Of a DNA stretch of 64,000 nucleotides, positions 47,456 through 57,277 are shown one piece after another. The stretch's first letter is position 1, and every line of letters begins with the position of its first letter. Under the pieces are notes generated by a model, which was given only the letters and a program-made list of their open reading frames with translations, made no database searches and was not told where the DNA came from. The translations under genes were made by a program, and so were the position numbers. Origin of the DNA: Flammula alnicola (taxonomy: Eukaryota; Basidiomycota; Agaricomycetes; Agaricales; Strophariaceae); the NCBI GenBank assembly GCA_015499995.1, contig JADNRV010000084.1:62001-126000 (forward strand). The letters are read 5' to 3'.

Positions 47456-50029
47456 ATGGATCTTCTCGTGTCTCAGGTAGTCCCAGGCGCGTTTCATACC
47501 GCCGATGAAAACTACGATGCTCCCATATGCCATCCGAATACCCGAATTGCCGTCTTGGTCGAAATAATGGACTGGCTCAATGATACCAATGACCCCCACT
47601 GTGCGATGTGGATTCGCGGTGCTGCCGGAGCTGGAAAATCAGCAATCGCACGAACAATAGCACAGATATGTGAGGAGCGAGGTCGATTGTCTTCTTCATT
47701 CTTCTTTTCGAGGACGGCCGGCGACAAGAGGCGAAGTGACGATAAACACCTGGTGGCGACTCTCGCATATCAGATGATGGAGTATAGTTCAGAAACACAA
47801 TCCTTTGTTTCGGAGGCAATGGCCAATAGCGGATCCATTTTCGATTTAACACTGGACACACAGATCGACGAATTGATCGTTATTCCCCTTTCACGACTCT
47901 CCAATACCTCTTCCTTAGGCTCGCCAACCCTTCCGAAGATCATTATCATTGATGGTCTGGATGATTGTCACAACAAGGACATGCAGAGTGTTATTGTGAA
48001 GGAATTCGTAGCGGCTGTTGCGCGGATGCAACACAACTTCCCGCATAAACTGCTTATTGCGAGTCGACCTGAACAGATTATCCTGTCCGCTTTCAGTGAT
48101 CGTAGGGTTGTTCCCTTCCTCCGTGTTCTATCATTGGACGACCGTTGGAAGCCCGACAATGATATTCGGAACTTCCTCGTCCACAGTTTTGCTGACATTA
48201 GGCAGACGCACCCCCTCAGACATCTCATCCCTTCCGATTGGCCAACCTCCCATGATATCGAGAAACTCGTCGAGAAATCATCTGGCCAATTTATCTACGC
48301 GGCTACAGTTAGCAAATACATCAAATCGCGTTACAATCATCCCGTCCAGTGCTTGAAAATAATCATCGAGCTCATCAAGGATCCCGAAATTCGACCATAC
48401 GCAGAACTTGATGGACTATACACCTACCTTTTTGCGCAGACCGAGGAGCCTGACGCTGTTCTCCATATCCTCTGCATTCTTCTTATGCCATCACCTACCA
48501 TGATGACGATTCCCTTTATTCAAGACTTGCTTAGTCTAGACGAGGGCGATGTCGAACTCGCTTTAAGTGGCCTTTCGTCAATAATGGAAATTAAATCATC
48601 AAAAATCAACTTCCTTCATGCTTCTCTCCCGGACTTCCTGTTGGATGAAACACGGGCAGGAAGGTTTTACGCCAATAGCGACAGGATTTGTGTCCATCTT
48701 TTCCGCTGTTGCCTCAGGTACATCTCGGAAAGTACGTGTTGAGACCGGATTGACAGCAACATTGACTAATCTCCTCACGGTAGGCAAAATTGGCAGGGGC
48801 GACATCGAAGCTATCTCGATATGTTTCCTGGGTCTTGGACATTTCGCCAAGAGTGTTCGAACAGCTCATTCAGAAATTTATGATGCTTTAGCGGGTTTTG
48901 ATTTAAAATTCGCTTTAAAGCTTGCCGCCAAGACAGCGGATTTATTGGAAACGAGTTGGCAGAGTATGAGTCTATACGTAGGAGAGTTTCTCACGTGGAT
49001 TTTACAGCAGGTATTTAATGTTGTTTCTGTCCTACTCGGTCAAACTCTGTCCTCATACAGTTGCCTTTCAGCACAAAAAACAATCCTCATTTCGAACACC
49101 CTATATCCCGTTGGAAATTATCAGTCAACTTCAAGAATGGGTATCGGATCAACTACGAAAACTTCCATTAGACGGTCCCATTGCCAGGTATGCTCCTAAA
49201 AGCACCTTCAGTGAGCTGGATTGTCTAATCCCTCCTTCCCTGGCCCCATTAACAGTCCTCTCGATAACGAAACCTTTGAAACGGTCTTCGCCGATCCAGA
49301 AATAAACTTCTGTTATTCCTTGGTGTTTCAGCCTGAGGATCGTTATATCACCTTTCGTCGCGCCGAACTATTAGGGGCATTCAAAATGGACGGAGATGAG
49401 CGATTATATATTGCCCTTTACTACTGCCATTATTTCTTTAGCGATCGACTGTAAGTCTGTCCAATTTCTCGTTGACATTCTTGCTCACATCCTAAGGTTA
49501 TCAGTGAAATGGTCGATTTTCACTCTGACGCCAAGGAGCGAAGGATGCGTCACGTCGCGATACACGTATCTTTCTTCCTTCAGAATGCAGCACCTCGGAT
49601 CGACGTCTATCTCTCTCTTTACAAAGTCCTGGCGTTCAATTCAACTCAAGAATTCGAGGAAATTTTGCGGAAAGCTTCCCTAAGACTCCGCCTTGTCGAT
49701 CCTCTGGTTCGTTACCTTGAGTTGCGTTTACAGCATAGTTTTCCATCTCCCAGCCAGGAAAATCATGATTTGGCGCTCTCTCTTGCTGAGTATTTGGTAA
49801 AGGTAATAAAACTATGGTCAGTATTTAATGACACGTTCTGACCAGAAATGGCGTATAGACACACGAAGCATTCCCTTTCCTTGGTAAAAAAGACCGATAT
49901 TCACGAGCCAAGTTGGTTATTGCCAAATGGGTGGTGCGGTGGAGGCAGCTGCAGTTTTCTTTTGGTTTCTCTTCTTTTGTTATCTCGTTTATTGTCATTT
50001 TAGCTGCTGCTATGTACAAATGCCTGTAA
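47456..50029 (+). CDS. NACHT NTPase with C-terminal membrane helix, paralogue D
   Basis: The position of the family's start codon reads ATA instead of ATG (about 47344), so exon 1 cannot initiate normally. The next in-frame ATG is 47456, at GMDLLVSQVV, which still precedes the whole NACHT domain. Walker A is GAAGAGKSAIARTIAQIC; the Walker B region is KIIIIDGLDDCHNKDM with Asp for the usual Glu; then LLIASRPEQIIL. The short C-terminal exons follow, and the last intron after YLVK (GTAATA...TAG) leads to THEAFPFLGKKDRYSRAKLVIAKWVVRWRQ and a hydrophobic end (GFSSFVISFIVILAAAMY), stop 50029. The tail is shorter than in C. The altered start and Walker B suggest weaker constraint, yet the long frame is intact. 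Confidence 0.75.
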
Positions 50030-50149
50030 TCCTTTGTTGAATTCCCAAGTCCAAGAGTCTATAATGTGGTAGCATTGTCGTGCTTTAGCTGACTAGCTGC
50101 AGTGCAGAAAAGGGCCCATCATGTGTGGGATTGTTGTATTGCCATATTG

Positions 50150-50260
50150 TAGATTCATGAAATATGCACTGGCTTTCTGTCTCGCTAACGTCGTGATCAT
50201 ATCTCATGTTGCAGGTGCCAGGCAGGACAATGAAGATAGTATATCAGAATGGGATGACAG
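50150..50260 (-). pseudogene. Relic of the convergent membrane-protein gene (by NACHT D)
   Basis: Only a fragment remains on the minus strand (RYDHDVSE) with the following LIK segment deleted. Confidence 0.3.
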
Positions 50261-50466
50261 CGCATTTTTTATAATGCACTGCTACCGCTGTATTAGATGC
50301 TCGTGAGCAATTTCTCAAAGAGACTCTAGTCAATGACATCCATTAAATCTCTTGACCGATATGATTTTTAATTACATTTATAAATCCAAGTTCCCATGCT
50401 CGGTATGCGACTCTATCTATGGCTACATGAATGCGAATGCTATGGTGCGGAGAGGATGAACATATG

Positions 50467-51455
50467 TTAAATGACAAGTTCTTGAATCTTCACAAATAGC
50501 ACAGGACGCCAGTACATATACTTCGGCATTGCCAGTTGAGAACAGCTGCACGAGTCAGAGCTTCTTCGGAGCGCCCATCCGTGAGGCACATAGGTCCCGA
50601 GCGTTCGCCTCGTATTAGAGTCTTTCCAACACTTGAGAACGGCGAGCGCGAGGCCACCGCTGTACTTGTTGGCGTAGGGCCAGCCGGAGCAGCGGAAAGG
50701 AGTACCGATTTCGGCGATGATGGGGGGTGGCGATCAGGAGGTCACTGGTTGAGACGCATATCTAGATGATGAATCGATCGTTAGCTTCTGTCAACCAAGC
50801 ATTAGACGAGGAAGACACACGAGGAAGATGCAACAGATATCGAGTCTCTCATTACCACTGTTGGCCCAGACGAACACAACGAAGGCCACGGATGCCATTT
50901 GGTTAACCGTCAGACGCGGCGAGACCAACTGCGATGATCGCAAGGGCAGGAGCCTGAGCACACCTAAAAACTCCCTGACATCTGATCTGTCAGGTGCTAC
51001 CCAACACCAAACCAAGAGACAGAGTGCTCGTGGTTGAAAACCTCGCCGTGGAGTCCGAGAAAACAACACTAAGCCACAGAGTGTGGTGGGTTTAGGTGTG
51101 ACGGTGGCGACGAGCAATAAATGTGGTGTGGAACGGCCTCGCGGAAGTTTCTGAGAGCAACGAGCTCGGAAACGGCAGGCCTTGCGTCTGTGTGATGGGT
51201 CAGGACGATGTAGTAGATGATATGTTGAGACGGCTTGGTGCTTACGTGTTAATTCTGATTTCTTCAAGGTCGGCATTCGAGCAGTCGTCAGAGGTGGGAT
51301 CCTCAAGAGCATCGAGGTAAAACATTCGAAAGCTCGGTTAGTCGAAGAGGAACTAGACACTCGAAATTAGAATCGAAAAGAAGAGATAACGAGGATAAAC
51401 GCACGTCGATGTTACCATCAGGCATCCAAATATCGACCTGACTGTGGAAATCCAT
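50467..51455 (-). CDS. Block X putative spliced gene, copy after NACHT D
   Basis: ATG 51455 opens MDFHSQVDIWMPDGNIDV. Likely exons further on read FYLDALEDPTSDDCSNADLEEIRINT (ending at a GTAAGC donor near 51247), then YIVLTHHTDARPAVSELVALRNFREAVPHHIYC, and a last exon with a continuous frame ending LFVKIQELVI, stop 50467. The middle joins are uncertain. Conservation with the copy at 41534-42528 is strongest in these exons. The product is unknown. Confidence 0.35.
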
Positions 51456-51676
51456 GGCTAACAGGCCTAGTCGGGATCAAACCAAGATCAGATCACAGAA
51501 TGAAGTAAGAAAAGAGGGAAACACGCACTACGTCGCGATTTCGGTATGAATCAGAATTTGGTTTAGCGACACAACCGAAAGACCCGACGTCCGAAATTCG
51601 CCAATGTCTTGCGATCCGTAGAAGGATGGCCACCTAATCCTCAGGGATCAGCATCGACCCGCTTGATCACCGCTTA

Positions 51677-51922
51677 GTGGACATCAGTGCTTCAGAGTTT
51701 AGGATAGACCCAGCGCGAAATCTTCATCGGCTGCATGTCGCCACCTGTGCTCATGCGGCATGCCAGGAGTTCGGATATATAACCAGGCTATTGATGTCCG
51801 ATGGTCGTGGCCTCGGGAGTCTAACTGGGGTAGGACTAAGGGAGGAGAGGAGAAAGCAGCGCTACAATCCTGTAAGACGTACGGCTGAAGGGGTAGTCGA
51901 GAGATATCGCAAGGACGCGTAG
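51677..51922 (+). other. Conserved ORF upstream of block X gene, second copy
   Basis: Frame VDISASEFRIDPARNLHRLHVATCAHAACQEFGYI... continuing to RRTAEGVVERYRKDA; see 42700-43026. Start codon uncertain. Confidence 0.3.
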
Positions 51923-51964
51923 GTATACATGTGATGGGTGTCTGAAGATAGTCTTAGATCATCT

Positions 51965-53575
51965 TAGAAAACTCTCACGCGCTCTTCTTTCACCGCACTC
52001 AAGTCAAATTGCAAGCCATCGCCCACAATCTCTTCCAACCGCTGGTTTTGTGCCAAAGTAATGCTGAAACGAAGAATGCCTGGATGTCTCAGCGCTCGAC
52101 AATCGTCACCTTTCTCCTTGAACTCTCTTCGTCTGTGGAAGAGCAGAGCATACACCTTCATCTTCACTCGAGGAGCAAATTTTTCCTCGTTTTCCTCCCT
52201 CTTCATCTCATAAGATGATACGTATGATTTTTACAATTCAATTTGGTTTCCTGATACCATATTTATTCCCCTGAATGATCCTCCACGACCGAAATCGACA
52301 ACTTCAAGCTCAAAATCTAACAAACATATGCCAGCTCAAGCGTTCAAGAGGTCAAAATGTCCAAGAAATTTATGACAAGAACAAGAATTGCACGCGTCCG
52401 AAGATAGCAAGGTTCCTCAAGCATCGCAACTCAAAGGCCTCAAGCTCGTCAAACATCATCAGAATGATCCAACTTCAAACAACATGAGAATTCGGCACTT
52501 GAAAGCACGATAAATTTGAGATAAATATATGATACATGGAAAGCGATTTATAGAGGACAAATATGCGCGAACAGCGTGGAATATTCTAATAGGGATCCAG
52601 TGCAAGGAATGCGGCAAGAGTGTGCATCAAAACATACGATATTTACAAGAAACGACGGACAGAAGACCAAGCAAGAGAGCATTAAAGACGAGGTGCCAGA
52701 AGATATGGCGGAAAGCATGCATCAAAACGGGCGATATTGACAAGAAAAGGCAAAAAATCTTGGAAATCGGATCAGCCCATCAAGAACGGGTGAGACTGCC
52801 CCAAAACATACGACATTAACGAGAAGTTGTGAATAGATTAAACCACTCCTGAAATTCAAGGGTTTCGGCGTGTACGACGGAGCAGGTGGGCAGCCGAAAG
52901 TTTCGCTTTGAAGAGTTTGAGCTTGCGACGAAATATTAACGTGTGATGCTAGAGAATAGGACTGTCAGTGTGAATCAAGGTGCTCCGAACAATCCAGAAT
53001 ATGCCAACGCACCGAGAAGAACTTTTTCAACCACCTCAACACTTCGTGCTCAAAAGCACCACGAACACCCCCATTGACAGCGTTACCGACGAGCTAAAAT
53101 TGGAACTGGCATGAGTTTACGAGGCATGTATTTTCGTGTGATTTGACTGACACCTGCTGAGCCGTTGCTGTAGACGAAGCTCGTCTCGTAGCGCTCGCTG
53201 ACAGTTTTCTAGAGAGCAAAACAGTGAAGGAGGCGTTAGATGTACAAATTAGCGAACAGAGAATGCGAAAAACGTGCCTTAATGACCAACGGATCCGAAG
53301 AGCGAGCCCATGGGACGTGGGCACTGGAGCGCGAGGGATACGCAAGGTTGAGTAAAACGGTCTTGAACTGATCCGAGGACGCGTTTAACCCATCGGTAGG
53401 TTGAATTTGACTACCGAGGGTGTTCGACATGTTTGTGCGAGCTTCCAACGGCAGAGCTCAAGAACGATGAATAGAGTAACGAGCGCAGAGATGAAGACAG
53501 TCTGAGAAAAGAGCGGCAGGGTAGAATAGGCGGGAATGTTGCAGTGCTTGCTTGTGGGAGGCTGTCGGAAAAAAA
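51965..53575 (+). repeat. Most complete copy of the dispersed element
   Basis: Inverted relative to 1-1575. One end carries ACTCTCACGCGCTCTTC; the other carries a minus-strand CT-rich leader. A ~260 bp interior segment (52540-52800) contains three imperfect units with CATCAAAACATACGATATTTACAAG-like cores. No target-site duplication or terminal inverted repeat could be confirmed by eye. Confidence 0.8.
52880..53430 (-). CDS. Element-borne putative spliced gene, unknown product
   Basis: Minus-strand promoter-like layout: TATAAGAG near 53620, a CT-rich stretch, then ATG 53430 (MSNTLGSQIQPTDGLNASSDQFKTVLLNLAY). A candidate intron ends CTCTCTAG. Following coding-like frames include VRGAFEHEVLRWLKKFF, a GTGCGT donor, an acceptor CTCTAG, and FRRKLKLFKAKLSAAHLLRR to a stop near 52880. 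The first donor is unclear: AAGGCACGT would be a GC-AG intron. Family unknown. Confidence 0.3.
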
Positions 53576-56500
53576 GAGAGGAAAGAGAGAACCAGGTGGA
53601 AAAAAGAAGTCGGTCCCCACTCTTATACGCCGAATTCGAACTGCGCTCGGGAAGGCTGGCCAGAAATGGTGTTATTTCGGCGACAGTTGGAGGATTGGCT
53701 GCAACCCTAGCTGAACATCGACCTCGGGCGCGATAGGTGGTCGAAGCTTTGGGAGGCAGGAGAACAGTGACTCGTAGTGGTGCGTCGTTCATATGAAATA
53801 CTGTGGAAAACTGATGTTGAAGATGTCTTGATCGTCCGCCAGAGATGCTTTTTGTTTCCTAGATTCTCGACACCCAGCGACGACTCTATAACTGAGCATT
53901 CATGTCAATAAGCGGACCTGTATACAAGATAAAGAAGACCCCTTGAAGAGGTCTTGCAGATGTCTCTGTCGACTGCACTGTATGTTCTTCATAGAACGTG
54001 GAATGCTTCGCCCCTGCTGGAATTGGCCACTACACCGGGCACAACGATGCATACCTTTTCCAACAAGCTCGAGGCCTCTCAGCCAGATGCCGAAGCAACT
54101 CTTGGTTCCAATGGACCCAGGAGCCGAGCAGACATGCATCATGTAGAGAGTCTCTGCGCCGTCACGCAACTGCAGAAATTTCGCGGACCCTCCAGGAAGG
54201 ATATCTCGCGGAATTCTGGATCATTGGCTTCGTCGTTCGCGCTCTGCAACCCATGGCATATCCTTCCGCCTTTTACGCGTCCTTTGCGCGTCCCTAGGGG
54301 CTGCGACAATCCCCTGCTTCCCTTTGCCCCAGACGTGCTAGCGCTGGGGTGACCGTCGTCACGTCACAGTCACAGGGCGGAAGCAAAATGAGGGGTACAA
54401 GTCAATACCTGCACCAGTCCACGGAAGGCCATTGGGAGCAAAGGGACGAATAGGCACATGCAAGGATCCATTTTTTCTTGTTGCTGTTGTTTGTAAATGT
54501 AATGGATGCACCTTGCGCGTAGCCTGGGTCGTTGCCGAGGGATTGATCGCTTCCGCAGACAGCTCTCAAAGGTCGAGGCGGCCATGATCTATGGGGAAAG
54601 ATGTGCAATATGCGAAGACCGAGGGGGAGAAGATACTCACCTGCACCTCATATTTTTCTGGCCTTTGTGTGACTTCAAGTCCTCGGACAGACCAGCAGGA
54701 ACAATCGTCGCGACAAATGTCCAGACCCAAGAATGGTGGTGCCCTTCAACCCCCCCAATCTCAAGCAACAAGAAGGCGTGCAAGCAGCCAAGACACCTGC
54801 AAGTGATTTTAAAGGTGTCTGTGGGGAAGAAGGCCCAACTTCGTTTGCAAGGAGAGCATGTTCTGGGCCATCAACCGACACTGGGATATCGTCGTCCATC
54901 CGAAGACTTCCAGCCTCCAGTAGCCTGGACGGTACCTTACCTCATGAAAAAAGCTGCTCCTCATCGACCTTAAGGTCCAGGAAGATACCAACTCCGTGCT
55001 CGCGGGCTGCGCGAGTCAGCTACGTTGAAGAAAGGAAAAAAAGGACTCAACTTGTGCCACCGTTCCCATTCCCCATGAAAAAAACCAGGCCAGTGATCAG
55101 CTACTCCTCTGAGCTCCTCTCCATAATCCAAAGGCGCCCCGACAACCCAACGACAAGTTGATGATAAACAACGGTCGAAAAAAAAATGGTCCTGTTGAAA
55201 ATGGTCCTGAGACCTATGTAGGTTGCTGCTTGAACCGATCGGCCGCGCTCCTTCAAATTTTCCGGTCGAAATTTTACTTGAACGAAATCGTGGCTCATCG
55301 CAGGAAGGTAAGAGACTTGTAGAACCATTGTAATTGTTATCGGCGCTGAAAAATGGTTGAAGGCAGAACTGGGGGCGGATGCAGATTAGAAAGGGACGTA
55401 GCGGCGTTTGAAAATCATCGACAGCAACAAATCTCACAATTCAAATCCCTACCGTTCATAACAAATCCATGTTATACGCACAGAAGGATCAGCGTTCTGA
55501 TAAAGGCTTTCATAAGTCGATAAAATTCATACAACCTATTCTTACATCGCACGATATTTCGAACTGAAAACAACCCCTCCCTCCAACTCGCGCCTCGACA
55601 AAAACACACAACAACGACTTCATTTCGTTTCGATTCTCTGGTCCTGGCAATCCTCGTATCTCCGGAAGACATGTTTTCAAATTGCAGGTTGAAGAATTGT
55701 ACGTTCTCTACGTATACTCACTTTCAACTAGTGGAAAATCTCTAATTCGGTCATGTTTAGGGAACTTAGTACCAAAACCGACCAACACGAACTTGAAAAG
55801 CTTGATGAGTAAATCCCTTCTGCAGCTGGCGCTTGCGATATCCTGACTCGCGAAGTGTCAAACGAATGCGATTGTCGACGAATATGACCGATAAATCATA
55901 AATTAGGTCAACTTTGAATTTTTGACGCGGTTACCAGTGAGTAAATTTAAGTCCATGATATTTCACGCCCAGCTCACAATAGCATTGCTCCAGCGTACTT
56001 CGCGTATGGACCAGGTACAGGTTCTGCGGCGCAGACTTCCGACTTTGAGACTCTTTGGCGGCTGTCCGTGCCACACCAGGATTGGTAGCTTGTGGAACAA
56101 TTCTGGTGCGGTTACCAGTGAGTAAACGATAGTATTGCCGCGCACCCGTTCCATCTCAAGATGATTGTGCTCCTGCGTTCAGTGTTCTTCAATATACTTT
56201 TCGGACTGCGACTTGACTACCTTGATTTCCAGGTCAGATTGGGACCGGCTTGCGAAGCTCTATTCGCTCTATCTGGGTAAGTATACGTCTGCCCTCTGGC
56301 ATCTATAACTCGATTTATAGGGCAACAGTTTTAGGCACGCATAATAGCAAATGTTGCAAGACTGGCGACTGCTGCAAAGTCTTCAGATGAGACTCTTTCC
56401 AGCCAGCAGGACCCCTCTTTATGCTGTCTGCTGTTCGATACGAAATCGCCATTTTTTGGCACTTAGGTCCGGACGAAATTTCAGCGTCCAGGGCCGCATA

Positions 56501-57277
56501 GATATCGGACCTAAGTACCCTTTTCGAGCTCTATGTGTCCGCATTAAGTATCGGACATACTCTTCAGTCAGTTTGGTCCGCGTGGTCAGTAAATATACAG
56601 ATTTTGGCGGAAAACGTCACTGATTACCCACCCTTCCGCCTTTGCTGCCGCAAGAAAGGAAAGAAGAACTTGAATACTCCAAGGTGCCTAGTATCCTCAT
56701 TCCAAGTTTGTTCGAAGCTTCCTCGACGATTCCCTTCATTTGCCCTTCATCAACCTTATATTTTCCACGCTCAATGTGCCGTTAAATTTGAGATATCGAT
56801 AGCAACTGTATCACGCAGATAGAGAGAAAAATGACAGTGAACTTCGACGACATGAAACGTCCTGAAGCATGGTAGGCTTCTCTCTTAATCAGTTAATTTT
56901 CTCGGACGGTCGTTACAAAGGTGAACTCGATCGGGAATGTCGACAAAGGTCCGGACTCCGCAGCGAGGCTGCCTTGTTCTACGCAAACTCCGTTCTACAT
57001 CAGTACCGACTAGGCATTTTGGTGCGCGCAAAATATCGGACATTGAGCCAAATTTTAGCGTTTTGGTCCGCACCAGTATCAGATTTGGGACCCACATCGG
57101 TCCTGTTGCAGAACAAAGAAGGGTCATGCTACGCCTCGACCACGACGTTCTTTCTCCTTCCTCCCGTCATCCTGCGCTCGAACTACCTTATTGCACAACC
57201 AGAACCAACGTTAACGATATACGCTGAATTCAAGGACATCAATCTTGAACATTTTGACCCCACCGGCCCACTGATGC
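53576..57277. other. 3.7 kb gene-poor region with repeat debris
   Basis: Contains several coding-like but broken stretches (for example minus strand FLDLKVDEEQLFS... with MDDDIPVSVDGPEHALLANEVGPSS at 54800-54975, possible exons of a degraded gene). A 19 bp direct repeat GCGGTTACCAGTGAGTAAA occurs at 55927 and 56108. An inverted repeat ACTTAGGTCCG / CGGACCTAAGT lies at 56461 and 56506. The last ~130 bp match the conserved NACHT leader. No gene is supported. Confidence 0.45.

Larger units (their letters stand above)
47055..50230 (+). repeat. Right arm of the ~3.4 kb palindrome (NACHT D)
   Basis: Mirror image of 43505-46990. Near its distal end it lacks about 60 bp present in the left arm (the segment coding ILIKVDMNMSQ in the relic at 43500). 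Confidence 0.85.
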
